From NCBI GenBank assembly GCA_019192445.1, contig JAHCMK010000001.1, forward strand, positions 620,001 to 684,000: a stretch of DNA of 64,000 nucleotides, read 5' to 3'. Positions within the stretch are counted from its first letter, which is position 1; the number at the start of each line of letters is the position of its first letter. Below the pieces are notes generated by a model that searched no databases, had not been told where the DNA came from, and saw only the letters and a list, made by a program, of their open reading frames with translations. Shown here piece after piece: positions 24,882 to 33,049 of the stretch. A program made the position numbers and the translations under genes. This DNA comes from Oceanococcus sp. HetDA_MAG_MS8 (GTDB taxonomy: Bacteria; Pseudomonadota; Gammaproteobacteria; Nevskiales; Oceanococcaceae).

Positions 24882-25549
24882 ACCTAAGCCTGTCCCAACT
24901 CCTGTTTGCTGCCAGTCCTGTCGTACAGGGCGTGATGCTGCTGCTACTGCTGGCCTCACTCAGCTCTTGGTTTGTGATCTTCCGCAAGCGCGCCATGCTC
25001 AGCCGGCAAACCAAATCGGCCGCGAAGTTTGAAGAAATGTTTTGGTCAGGCGGCCGCCTGGCAGACATCTACGAATCTCTGCGCCGGCGCAAGAATGGGG
25101 AAGAAGGCCTAGAGGCCTTGTTCCGGGCGGGTTACGAGGAAATCGGCCGGGCGCAGAGTGAGGAAGGTGCTGAAGCTGTGGCATCGGTGCAGCGTTCTTT
25201 GCGAGTCGCGCAAATGCGCGAAGTCGATGAGCTGGAAAGTGGACTAGCCTTCTTAGCAACTGTGGGCTCTACAGCACCCTATGTGGGGCTCTTCGGCACC
25301 GTCTGGGGCATCATGAACGCCTTTATTGGCTTGGGCAATGTGCAGCAAGCCACCTTGACCCAAGTGGCTCCCGGCATTGCCGAAGCACTTATTGCCACTG
25401 CCATTGGTCTGTTCGCTGCTATTCCTGCCGTCATCGCCTACAACACTTTTACTAGTCAACTGACCCGTTTAGAGTCGCGTTTTAATGCCTTTTCTGAAGA
25501 GTTTTTAGGCATCGTCGACCGGCATGTACGGGAAGGGCGGCAGCAGTGA
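24878..25549 (+). CDS. tolQ: Tol-Pal system protein TolQ
   Basis: TolQ, with TolR, forms the proton-driven inner-membrane motor of the Tol-Pal system that constricts the outer membrane at division. The 223-residue protein has an N-terminal helix (SPVVQGVMLLLLLASLSSWFVI). A large cytoplasmic loop precedes two adjacent helices, which contain VGSTAPYVGLFGTVWGIMNAF and GIAEALIATAIGLFAAIPAVI with the conserved Thr and Gly residues of the proton channel. It overlaps tolR by 4 bp. Confidence 0.97.
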   Translation: MNLSLSQLLFAASPVVQGVMLLLLLASLSSWFVIFRKRAMLSRQTKSAAKFEEMFWSGGRLADIYESLRRRKNGEEGLEALFRAGYEEIGRAQSEEGAEAVASVQRSLRVAQMREVDELESGLAFLATVGSTAPYVGLFGTVWGIMNAFIGLGNVQQATLTQVAPGIAEALIATAIGLFAAIPAVIAYNTFTSQLTRLESRFNAFSEEFLGIVDRHVREGRQQ

Positions 25550-25965
25550 CCCCGAATCCTCGGCGGCGGCTCGCCCATGAAATCAATGTGGTGCCCTACA
25601 TTGACGTCATGCTGGTACTGCTTGTCATTTTCATGGTGACCGCGCCATTACTCCAACAAGGGGTCGAAGTCGAGCTGCCACAAGCCAGCGCTGAGGCGCT
25701 ACCAGCCGACAAAGATGCTGAGCCACTCATCGTGAGTGTAGACGCTCAGGGGCAGCGCTACCTCAATCGCGGTCAAACCCCCGAAGAGCCATTAGACGAT
25801 GCCGAATTAATTCGGCTCATCCAAATTACGCTTAAGGCCCAACCGGGCTTGGCGGTGGTTGTGGAAGGGGATAGACGCGCCAGCTATGAACAAATTATGC
25901 AGGCGATGACCTTGCTGCAGGGGGCAGGAGTCCGCCAGGTCGGTCTCGCCACCCAGCCGGGATAA
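25546..25965 (+). CDS. tolR: Tol-Pal system protein TolR
   Basis: The 139-residue protein starts at a GTG overlapping the tolQ stop. The ExbD/TolR signature is INVVPYIDVMLVLLVIFMVT, with the membrane Asp (YIDVML) that carries protons. A periplasmic domain follows (VEVELPQASAEALPADKD ... VVVEGDRRASYEQIMQAM). It pairs with TolQ and contacts TolA. It lies 6 bp before tolA. Confidence 0.96.
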   Translation: MTPNPRRRLAHEINVVPYIDVMLVLLVIFMVTAPLLQQGVEVELPQASAEALPADKDAEPLIVSVDAQGQRYLNRGQTPEEPLDDAELIRLIQITLKAQPGLAVVVEGDRRASYEQIMQAMTLLQGAGVRQVGLATQPG

Positions 25966-25971
25966 GCCAAC

Positions 25972-26889
25972 ATGCAGCGCACCTCGCAGCGTGGCTTCCA
26001 GCGCGCCGATCTGGGCCCATTGCTACTCAGCATTGGCCTCCATCTGGCATTGGCTGCCTTGCTGGTGTTTGGTCTACCGCAATTAACCAGGCCCTTACCC
26101 CCTCCTGGTCCCAAAATTGTGGGAACGGTGGTGGAATCACCCACAGCGCGAGCTCTGGAAGAAAAACGGCGCAAGGAAGCTGAACGCCGGGCGCGCGAAG
26201 AGGCTGAACGTAAGGCCAAGGCCGAAGCCGAACGTAAAGCGCGGGAGGAGGCCGAGCGCAAGGCCAAGGCCGAAGCCGAACGTAAAGCGCAGGAGGAGGC
26301 CGAGCGCAAGGCCAAGGCCGAAGCCGAGCGCAAAGCGCGGGAAGAGGCCGAACGTAAGGCCCAGGCCGAAGCCGAGCGCAAAGCGCGGGAAGAGGCCGAA
26401 CGTAAGGCCAAGGCCGAAGCCGAGCGCAAAGCGCGGGAAGAGGCCGAGCGCAAGGCCAAGGCCGAAGCCGAGCGCAAAGCGCGCGAAGAGGCCGAACGTA
26501 AGGCTAAAGCCGAAGCCGAGCGCAAAGCCCGTGAAAAAGCCCAGCAGGCTAGAGAGGATGCCTTAGAAGCCGCGATGCGCGAGGAGGAACAGCGCATACA
26601 GCAAGCTCAAGACGCGCAAGATGCCAATCGTTGGGCAGAACAAATCGCCGATGAGATCCTGCGGGAATGGGTAAGGCCTTCAGGCGCACCGGCCGACTTC
26701 TCCTGCGAGGTGCGCGTCGAACTCTCGTTATATGGTGATGTCCTTCAACGTGAGATCATTCGATCCTGCGGTAACGAGTTTTTAGATAACTCCGTATTGC
26801 AAGCTGTGGATCAGGCGAGTCCCTTGCCATTGCCGCGCAATTCACGGGTATTTCAAACCACTATCAACATTACCTTTGAGCCTTTGTAA
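25972..26889 (+). CDS. tolA: Tol-Pal system protein TolA
   Basis: TolA spans the periplasm from the TolQR motor to Pal/TolB. The 305-residue protein has an N-terminal membrane helix (LLLSIGLHLALAALLVFGLP, about residues 19-38) and a short Pro segment. A long charged alpha-helical domain II occupies about residues 55-220. The C-terminal domain III (about 220-305) has the paired Cys of FSCEVRVELSLYGDVLQ and IIRSCGNEF. Domain II is built from near-identical 16-residue blocks of the type AEAERKAREEAERKAK, encoded by the 48-bp tandem repeat. Its stop shares one base with the tolB start. Confidence 0.94.
   Translation: MQRTSQRGFQRADLGPLLLSIGLHLALAALLVFGLPQLTRPLPPPGPKIVGTVVESPTARALEEKRRKEAERRAREEAERKAKAEAERKAREEAERKAKAEAERKAQEEAERKAKAEAERKAREEAERKAQAEAERKAREEAERKAKAEAERKAREEAERKAKAEAERKAREEAERKAKAEAERKAREKAQQAREDALEAAMREEEQRIQQAQDAQDANRWAEQIADEILREWVRPSGAPADFSCEVRVELSLYGDVLQREIIRSCGNEFLDNSVLQAVDQASPLPLPRNSRVFQTTINITFEPL
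26221..26508 (+). repeat. Six 48-bp tandem repeats in tolA domain II
   Basis: Six contiguous units of exactly 48 bp start at 26221, 26269, 26317, 26365, 26413 and 26461. They differ only at scattered positions, mostly synonymous; a seventh partial unit follows from 26509. They encode TolA residues 84-179. Near-identity at DNA level suggests recent expansion or recombination between units. Confidence 0.95.
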
Positions 26890-28187
26890 TGGCCTTATTC
26901 GTTTTATCTCGCAGTGCTCCCCTCGCGTTACTGCTGACTATTCTCGGCTGTGGGCTGGCCCAGGCGGCGCTGGACGTCACCGTACGTGGCGGCCGCCAAG
27001 CTCCGGTTCCGGTGGCTGTAGTTCCCTTTGCCAACAATGGGGATCTGACCGACGTCGCAAAGGTCGTCGCGCAGGACCTACAGAGCTCAGGGCTATTCTC
27101 CCCATTAGACCCGAATGACATGTTGGCGCGGCCCAGCCAGCCCAAAGATGTGAAGTTCATCAACTGGCGAACCATCAGCGCGCAGCATCTGGTCATCGGC
27201 ACCTTAGAGCCTCGCGATGCTAGCTCTAGCCTGATTCGCTTTTGGTTGCTCAATGTGACTCAAGAGCGAGAGTCTCTGGCCTATACGATCCCGGCGCGCA
27301 ATAGCGACCTACGCTACGCGGCGCACCGAATTGCCGATCTGATTTACCAAGAGCTCACTGGCATCCGTGGCGTTTTCAATACGGACATCACCTACGTAGT
27401 TGCCCGTGGGCGAGGCGACCAACGCGAGTTTCAGCTCGTCATGGCGGACGCTGACGGCGCTAACGAGCGACTGCTGACTCGCTCAGACGAGCCGCTGCTG
27501 TCTCCGACCTTTTCCAAGCAACGTGACAAGGTGGCTTATGTGGCATTTCAGCAAGGGATGCCAGGAATTTTTGTGCAAACGCTCGCGACTGGTGCCATTA
27601 CGCCGTTGCTGTCCAAGCCTGGCATCAATGGTGCTCCTGCCTTCGCTCCTGATGGGCAGCGGCTGGCGGTGACTTTGTCCTTTGAAGGCAACCCTGAAAT
27701 CTACTGGGTCGATCTGCAAACACAACGGCTCACACGCTTAACCCGTAGCTCTGCCATCGACACCGAACCCGTGTGGTCGCCGGATGGGCGGAGTATTTAC
27801 TTCACCTCTGACCGCGCTGGAAAAGCCCAGATCTACCGCATGGACTCTACGGGTGGCGGAGTTGAGCGGCTGACCTTCGAAGGGCTGAGCAATGCGCGGG
27901 CGGATGTGTCACCAGATGGGCGCAAATTGACTTACGTTCAGCAAACAGCCAATGGTTATCAGGTGGTCGTGCATGACCTACGGACGAACGATACACGTTT
28001 GCTCACACCTGGCCCCTTGGATGAGAGCCCGCGCTTTGCGCCCAACGGCGACGTGATAATCTATTCAACCAAGGGTCGAGGAAATCAGGCAGAGCTCGCC
28101 ACCGTCACGATTAGCTCGGGGGTCCGCCGCGAGCTGCGTCAGGCAGGCGATGTGCGCGAGCCAGCATGGTCCCCATTTACAGATTGA
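26889..28187 (+). CDS. tolB: Tol-Pal system protein TolB
   Basis: TolB is the periplasmic partner of Pal and TolA. The 432-residue protein has a signal peptide ending near GCGLAQA (residue 25). The N-terminal domain that binds TolA follows (VPVAVVPFANNG ... VVAQDLQSSGLF). A six-bladed beta-propeller follows, with repeated blades of the type PVWSPDGRSIYFTSDRAGKAQIY and RADVSPDGRKLTYV. The end overlaps the upstream open frame of pal. Confidence 0.96.
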   Translation: MALFVLSRSAPLALLLTILGCGLAQAALDVTVRGGRQAPVPVAVVPFANNGDLTDVAKVVAQDLQSSGLFSPLDPNDMLARPSQPKDVKFINWRTISAQHLVIGTLEPRDASSSLIRFWLLNVTQERESLAYTIPARNSDLRYAAHRIADLIYQELTGIRGVFNTDITYVVARGRGDQREFQLVMADADGANERLLTRSDEPLLSPTFSKQRDKVAYVAFQQGMPGIFVQTLATGAITPLLSKPGINGAPAFAPDGQRLAVTLSFEGNPEIYWVDLQTQRLTRLTRSSAIDTEPVWSPDGRSIYFTSDRAGKAQIYRMDSTGGGVERLTFEGLSNARADVSPDGRKLTYVQQTANGYQVVVHDLRTNDTRLLTPGPLDESPRFAPNGDVIIYSTKGRGNQAELATVTISSGVRRELRQAGDVREPAWSPFTD

Positions 28188-28210
28188 AGAACAGCGGAGT
28201 CCGCATTCCC

Positions 28211-28762
28211 GTGAGAATTTTTTCTATTGCCATCGCTTTAAGCGGCACCGTGCTGTTAGGCGCCTGCGCCTCAACGGATGACAAGAATAGCCCTGTCTTT
28301 GATGCCCCAAGCTCCAGCGACGAGTCGGGTATTCAGGGTCGTGAGCTGCGCAATCGTCCAGACCTCAGCGCAGAACCTGCTGACCTCAGCGACTTGCGTG
28401 ACGGAATAGAACCCGCGGACGCATTCGATGCACTAGCCACCGTGGTGTACTTCGAGTTCGACTCCGCCCAACTGAACCCCCAAGCTCTGCAGATCATTGA
28501 AGAGCACGCAAGACGCCTCCGTGGTCAGGCGGATGCACGCTTACGTTTAGAAGGCCACACCGACGAACGTGGCACCCGCGAATACAACATCGCACTGGGT
28601 GAGCGGCGCGCCGAGTCCGTCCGCCGAGCTTTGCTGCTACGCGGCGCATCTCGCGCTCAAGTTTCGGTAGTGAGTTATGGCGAAGAAAGCCCAGCCGCTT
28701 ACGGTAGTACTGAACAAGCTTGGGTGAAGAACCGCCGAGTAGAGTTCCGTTACCTGCGATAA
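28211..28762 (+). CDS. pal: Peptidoglycan-associated lipoprotein Pal
   Basis: Pal anchors the outer membrane to peptidoglycan. From the GTG at 28211 the protein (183 residues) has a compact lipoprotein signal MRIFSIAIALSGTVLLGAC with lipidated Cys19. A variable linker follows, then the OmpA-like domain: VYFEFDSAQLNPQALQII, LEGHTDERGTREYNIALGER and a conserved SYGEESPAA. An in-frame ATG at 28166 would add 15 residues and overlap tolB. GGAG at 28196-28199 suits the GTG better, but spacing (11 bp) is long, so the start is uncertain. Confidence 0.95.
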   Translation: MRIFSIAIALSGTVLLGACASTDDKNSPVFDAPSSSDESGIQGRELRNRPDLSAEPADLSDLRDGIEPADAFDALATVVYFEFDSAQLNPQALQIIEEHARRLRGQADARLRLEGHTDERGTREYNIALGERRAESVRRALLLRGASRAQVSVVSYGEESPAAYGSTEQAWVKNRRVEFRYLR

Positions 28763-28784
28763 ACCACGCTCTGGAGTCAGAAAT

Positions 28785-29519
28785 ATGTCAAGCATGCGCT
28801 TAATTCTGGTCTGTACCAGCGCCGTGATAGCGGGCTGCGCGAGTAGCCCCCAAGTCGACCCCGTGGCGCAAACCCTGGGCAGTCATGATCAACAACTCAG
28901 CGACCTACGCAAGGAAGTGAGTCAACTGCGAGCCTTGGTAGAGGGCATCAGTGCTGCCGGGCTCGGCACCAGTTTGGTCTCCATAGAAGAGGACATGCGC
29001 AACTTGCGCGGGCAAGTAGAAGCCTTGGAGTATGAGCTGCGCGATATGCAGCAAAGACGCCGCACTGTAATCGGTAGTGGCGAACGGCAAGTACCACCGC
29101 CACAGCCTAGCCAGGCACCGAGCGCGACAGCCACCGATCCCGACGATCAAAAAGCCTACCTGAGCGCCTTTAGCAAGCTGAAGTCGGGAAACTATGAAGC
29201 GGCCATCCAAAGTTTTGGTAGTTTCCTCCAGAACTTCCCTCAGAGCGCTTACGCACCCAATGCCCAGTACTGGATCGGCGAAGCCTACTACGTACAGCGG
29301 AATTTTGAGTCAGCATGGGCGGCCTTCGATAAGGTGAGTCAAAATTTCCCTCAAAGTCTCAAGGCTGCAGATGCGCGCCTCAAACAGGGTCTCATTCGCG
29401 TCGACCAAGGGCGTATGGGGGAAGCCCGCAAAATTCTGCAACAGGTCGCCTCTGAGCACGCTGGCAGCTCTGCGGGACGTCTCGCCGCCGAACGCCTGCA
29501 GCGCATGGGTGGGGGCTAA
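28785..29519 (+). CDS. cpoB: Cell division coordinator CpoB, lipoprotein form
   Basis: CpoB (YbgF) links PBP1B activity with Tol-mediated outer membrane constriction. The 244-residue protein has a coiled-coil trimerisation region (about residues 25-80) and a linker rich in Pro/Gln. C-terminal TPR repeats follow (KAYLSAFSKLKSGNYEAAI, YAPNAQYWIGEAYYVQRNFE, SLKAADARLKQGLIRVDQG). The N-terminus MSSMRLILVCTSAVIAGC reads as a lipoprotein signal with Cys18, whereas E. coli CpoB has a plain Sec signal. It is the last gene of the tol cluster and precedes tRNA-Lys, as ybgF does in E. coli. Confidence 0.92.
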   Translation: MSSMRLILVCTSAVIAGCASSPQVDPVAQTLGSHDQQLSDLRKEVSQLRALVEGISAAGLGTSLVSIEEDMRNLRGQVEALEYELRDMQQRRRTVIGSGERQVPPPQPSQAPSATATDPDDQKAYLSAFSKLKSGNYEAAIQSFGSFLQNFPQSAYAPNAQYWIGEAYYVQRNFESAWAAFDKVSQNFPQSLKAADARLKQGLIRVDQGRMGEARKILQQVASEHAGSSAGRLAAERLQRMGGG

Positions 29520-29618
29520 GCTCAGCGTGTGGGGTATGCGTGTGCAGCGCCTGCAAGGCACGCGCCAATGTCCACGGTCGCGCTTTGAGGTAGGCCATCA
29601 GAATTTGCGTCTAAAGGC

Positions 29619-29646
29619 TTGACCTTTTTCAGTTTTCAGGTACTAT
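29619..29646 (+). promoter_or_regulatory. Promoter of tRNA-Lys
   Basis: -35 box TTGACC at 29619-29624, 16-bp spacer, -10 box TACTAT at 29641-29646, and a GC-rich discriminator before the tRNA at 29662. The short spacing to the mature end and GC discriminator are typical of stringently controlled tRNA promoters. Confidence 0.75.
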
Positions 29647-29661
29647 GCTGCGCTTCCTGGC

Positions 29662-29737
29662 GGGTCGTTAGCTCAGTTGGTAGAGCATCGGACTTTTAAT
29701 CCGCTGGTCGCTGGTTCGAGCCCAGCACGACCCACCA
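29662..29737 (+). tRNA. tRNA-Lys (TTT)
   Basis: A complete 76-nt tRNA with acceptor arm GGGTCGT/ACGACCC, discriminator A and encoded CCA. The anticodon TTT lies in loop CTTTTAA. The first anticodon-stem pair (27:43) reads T opposite C, a mismatch; the other four pairs are intact. The position after cpoB matches the lysT context of E. coli. Confidence 0.97.
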
Positions 29738-29753
29738 CCAGATCAAAGAATGA

Positions 29754-29782
29754 GGCCACCTTAGCGGGTGGCCTTTTTCTTT
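29754..29782 (+). terminator. Rho-independent terminator after tRNA-Lys
   Basis: Perfect 7-bp stem GGCCACC (29754-29760) / GGTGGCC (29767-29773) with a 6-nt loop, then TTTTTCTTTT. It ends the tRNA-Lys transcript. Confidence 0.9.
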
Positions 29783-30225
29783 TGGTGCAAAGAAATGTCC
29801 AACACCGCTCCTAGAGTGCGACTGCTCTAAGGAAACAAATCGCTGCATCGAAAGAATGTATCGATGGCGCAAATCCCCGGCTAGTTGATCCCGTCTGCCT
29901 GCGCCTGAAGCCCGAGACAAGGGTTAGGGCTGGCCGATACCCCGACAACAACACAGCTTCCTTTGCCACGGGATTAGGTGGCAGCCACGAGTCCCGGCCT
30001 GAGGGTCACCAAAATTCTGTTGCCTCAAGCCGGTCTGCAAAGCGCGCGTGGTAGAGGTTCCGTCCCGCTACGCTAGTGCCCGGATCAGGCTTGGCCGCAT
30101 AAACCATCGGCGGCTTTTGGCTCGGTCTCAAGCTCCAGCTACGCCTCAAGCCATGAGGTAATAAGCCTTAGCAGCTCTCAGAACATAGGTATGTGTACGG
30201 ATAGGCCTGCCATGATCGCTGACGT
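29783..30225. other. 443-bp stretch without a recognised gene
   Basis: Nothing here matches a family I know. It follows a tRNA terminator, a usual place for integration. Repeated short blocks CCTCAAGCC occur near 30024 and 30147. A minus-strand frame of about 33 codons (30107 down to 30006, beginning MVYAAKPDPGTSVAGRN) is open but short. I see no tmRNA, RNase P RNA, 6S or SRP RNA signature. It could be a remnant of a mobile element or an undescribed RNA. Confidence 0.4.
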
Positions 30226-31824
30226 ATGTTGACCGTCTGCACAATGCGGAGTCTGGTCGTGGCATTGAAGAGTGAAACACATATCTGGGTGGGGTGTCTG
30301 CTAAGTATGGCGCTGGCACTGGCGGCCTGCGGCGGTGGGGGAGGGGACGGGAATAACGAGAGAGTTCCACGCAATACTGCTGAAGCGGTGCGCAAACAGC
30401 AGCAAGCGGCTGCGGATATACAAGGTCTGGTAGAGGAGCTAATTAGCGAAGAGAGCGCGGCCAGCCAGGCACTCGATGAGGAACGCTATGCCGACTTCGA
30501 TGCCTACTGGTTGGAGCGCTATCCGGGGTGGGTGGATCGTTTGGATGCCGCCGCTGAGGAATTTGCCACAAGTGAAGAGTTTGTACGCGATCTGGCCCTG
30601 GACCAGCAAAGCAGTACCAAGGCCGTACCGGTACCCATTGTGCTGCTCGCCGCCGCGACCATCACCACCATTGCTGCGGCCGAAAAAGAACGTTTGGCCA
30701 GAATCAATGATGGCGTTGAAGGTAATGAACGCGAAGCTTTAATTGAGGCGCGCACCAGGGCTCTGCAACAACAGGGCCTGAATGAAACTCAGGCTCGCAC
30801 CCGTGCCATCGCCGATGTCACCCAGGTTCTGGTGCTACAAGGCCTAAAGAATGGTATCGAGCACGCACGCCAGTTTGTGGTGGAACAGGTCCCCAACTTT
30901 TTTAGCGGCTACCTGCCCGAGCCCGTGTCAGGTGCATTGGATCTGGCTGAGACCTCTGGGCGCCTGGAGCAAATTCGGGACGGCGCTACAGTGCTCTTGA
31001 GCGATACAGACTGCGCAACCGACTCCCAACGCAAGCTTGAGCAGTTTCCGGTCTGCCGCTTGGTGATCTGCGATCCTGCCGATTTGAAGTGCAGTGGTGT
31101 GCCCCCTGGCGACTGGGCGGTTGGGGTGTTTGATAGCGAATTTGTGCGCGACGAAGTAGCGACCCCGGTTAGCTCGGGTGGTACCAGCACAGCGGATCTG
31201 TCCTTGTTTACTCCAACCGAGGCCGATGCCGCCAACCAGCCAGACAATGACAATGGCGGCGGCAGCTTTAATCCCATTGTCGAAGTGGATTTCTCGCTGA
31301 GCGTAACCGCCCAGGGCACCCGCTTTGGCGAACAGGACCCGCCTGGCGGTGTCACCCAAGCGAGGCTGGTGTCGGTCAACGTGACCATGCTGCAGCCCGA
31401 GGGTCCCTTTAGCTGCTTCTTTTTTGAGGGTACGCCCGAGCAAACTGGTTTCGCCTTCACACTCCAGCAGACTGGAAGCTCCGGAGGTACGGCTACCAAT
31501 GTTCAAAGCCTCGCCGGGGGACTTATGCGGACCAGCGATTGCGCGCTGATGCCACAGTTCAGCCTGGTGCGCGAGGAAACCCTGCAATCGGACGCCAGCG
31601 TGGACATCTCAGACTTGGACGCCCTGTTCAACAACGTGCCCAGAGAGAGTATTAGCGGTGGCAGCAGCTTTAACGATGCCAGCCGCATTACTTTTGGCTT
31701 GAGCGGCAGTGCAGTCTGTGACGCCATCGGTGATTTTGATCTGCGGGAAGATGATGGCGAGTACATCGCTGAGTCGGCAACTTGCGATGGCAGCAGTCGC
31801 TTGGAGGTGATCTTCCGTCGCTGA
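30226..31824 (+). CDS. Predicted outer membrane lipoprotein of unknown function
   Basis: The 532-residue protein has a lipoprotein signal ending LALAAC, with lipidated Cys35 followed by a run of Gly. A helical, Ala/Gln/Glu-rich region occupies about residues 45-250 and includes a hydrophobic stretch (PVPIVLLAAATITTIAAAEKE). A Cys-containing segment (DTDCATDSQRKLEQFPVCRLVICDPADLKCSG) follows. The C-terminal half is beta-rich with clustered Asp/Gly/Ser. No family is recognised. Starts at 30244 (ATG) or 30259 (GTG) would give a more usual signal length. It converges with dinB. Function cannot be stated. Confidence 0.75.
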   Translation: MLTVCTMRSLVVALKSETHIWVGCLLSMALALAACGGGGGDGNNERVPRNTAEAVRKQQQAAADIQGLVEELISEESAASQALDEERYADFDAYWLERYPGWVDRLDAAAEEFATSEEFVRDLALDQQSSTKAVPVPIVLLAAATITTIAAAEKERLARINDGVEGNEREALIEARTRALQQQGLNETQARTRAIADVTQVLVLQGLKNGIEHARQFVVEQVPNFFSGYLPEPVSGALDLAETSGRLEQIRDGATVLLSDTDCATDSQRKLEQFPVCRLVICDPADLKCSGVPPGDWAVGVFDSEFVRDEVATPVSSGGTSTADLSLFTPTEADAANQPDNDNGGGSFNPIVEVDFSLSVTAQGTRFGEQDPPGGVTQARLVSVNVTMLQPEGPFSCFFFEGTPEQTGFAFTLQQTGSSGGTATNVQSLAGGLMRTSDCALMPQFSLVREETLQSDASVDISDLDALFNNVPRESISGGSSFNDASRITFGLSGSAVCDAIGDFDLREDDGEYIAESATCDGSSRLEVIFRR

Positions 31825-31852
31825 CGGGGCTAAGAGCCTGGCTTAAGCCCCG
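31825..31852. terminator. Hairpin between convergent genes
   Basis: CGGGGCTAAG pairs with CTTAAGCCCCG allowing one bulged base. It lies 1 bp past the lipoprotein stop and 53 bp from the dinB stop. There is no T-run on either side, so it may be a weak bidirectional terminator or an RNA-stabilising end. Confidence 0.3.
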
Positions 31853-31904
31853 CAGGCGCAGTGATTAAGCGCTGAAACCGTTGCTTCAGCGGTAGACGCC
31901 GCGT

Positions 31905-32972
31905 TCACAGCATGGGCAATTGCGTTTGCAGGGGCGCGGATTGGTCCCGAGCAAAGGTTTGTAAGCCGAGCCCCAATAGGCGCGCCGGTTTTTGCCCCCG
32001 TTGCCAGGCCTTTGTCAAAAGCTCTTGAAAGTCTTTGTGCAAGGCCTCGCGATCCCATTCGTAGGCTGCCGTACAACTGGCTGTGGTGAGCTGAAAATCA
32101 TGGAATTTGAGCTTGAGCACCAGCCCCTTAAACTGATACTGCGCCGCCGCCTTAGACCACCGCCGTTCCAACTCCAGGAGTAACTCTGGCAGGCGCTGAC
32201 TCAGGCTCTGTAGATCTGCGAGGTCTCCAGAGAAAGTGCGTTCCACACTCAAGCTTTTGCGCTGGCGGTTCACCCGTACAGGCCGATCATCGATACCGCG
32301 GCATAACTCATACAAGCGCCGACCAAACTTCCCGAAGTGTTGGGTGAGGGTATGCTCTGGAAGGGCGCGCAAGTCCTGGCAAGTTTTGAGACCCATCTGA
32401 TGAAGCTTGTCTTCGGTCACCTTACCGACGCCGAAAATCTTTCCCACTGGAAGATTGGCCACAAAGGCATCAACTTGGTGCGGTTTCACCACGTATTGCC
32501 CGTTGGGTTTGCGCCAATCACTAGCAACCTTTGCAACGAATTTATTCACCGAGATACCTGCAGAGGCCGTGAGCTCGCGTTCTCGCCATATGGTTTGGCG
32601 AATATCCGTAGCAATGCGCGTCGCTAATTGGCTAGCCGCCGTCACATCCAAAAAGGCTTCATCCAAGGACAGCGGCTCTATAAGGTCGGTATACCGCGCA
32701 AAGATCGCCTGAATATACTGTGACTCTTGTTTGTATTTGGCCATATCCACCGGCACCAGCCTAAGCTGTGGACAATGCCGTAGGGCAATGGCCGTAGGCA
32801 TAGCCGAGCGACAGCCATACGCCCGCGCTTCATAGTTCGCTGTAGTGAGCACGCCCCGGCCACTCCTTGAGCCGCCTACCGCCAAGGGCTTACCGGCCAG
32901 CTCGGGCCGATCGCGCATCTCTACGGCCGCGTAGAAGCAGTCCATATCAATGTGAATGATTTTCCGTGACAC
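31905..32972 (-). CDS. dinB: DNA polymerase IV
   Basis: DinB is a Y-family translesion polymerase. The 355-residue protein begins RKIIHIDMDCFYAAVEMRD with metal-binding Asp9. It has the steric-gate region and YEARAYGCRSAMPTAIA, the catalytic SLDEAFLDVT, and the helix-hairpin-helix segment GVGKVTEDKLHQMG. The little-finger domain carries RKSLSVERTF. The C-terminus ends QLPML without an obvious beta-clamp motif of the QLx-LF form, apart from a possible QTQLPML. I found no CTGT-N8-ACAG LexA box upstream, so SOS control is not evident. Confidence 0.96.
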   Translation of the reverse strand: MSRKIIHIDMDCFYAAVEMRDRPELAGKPLAVGGSRSGRGVLTTANYEARAYGCRSAMPTAIALRHCPQLRLVPVDMAKYKQESQYIQAIFARYTDLIEPLSLDEAFLDVTAASQLATRIATDIRQTIWRERELTASAGISVNKFVAKVASDWRKPNGQYVVKPHQVDAFVANLPVGKIFGVGKVTEDKLHQMGLKTCQDLRALPEHTLTQHFGKFGRRLYELCRGIDDRPVRVNRQRKSLSVERTFSGDLADLQSLSQRLPELLLELERRWSKAAAQYQFKGLVLKLKFHDFQLTTASCTAAYEWDREALHKDFQELLTKAWQRGQKPARLLGLGLQTFARDQSAPLQTQLPML

Positions 32973-33049
32973 GCTCGGCTAGACGGAGACAAGTCGCCAA
33001 GTGAGGAGTCTAGTCAGTAGTGGAGTAGAGTGCATGAGCACTCAAAGGC

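Noticed and set aside
25884-26597. Long minus-strand frame opposite tolA rich in Ser, Ala, Leu and Arg
   Set aside because: It is the antisense shadow of the tolA repeats; its regular composition comes from the 48-bp units.
32973-33049. Possible LexA box upstream of dinB
   Set aside because: No CTGT-N8-ACAG or close variant is present in the gap between dinB and the metalloprotease gene.
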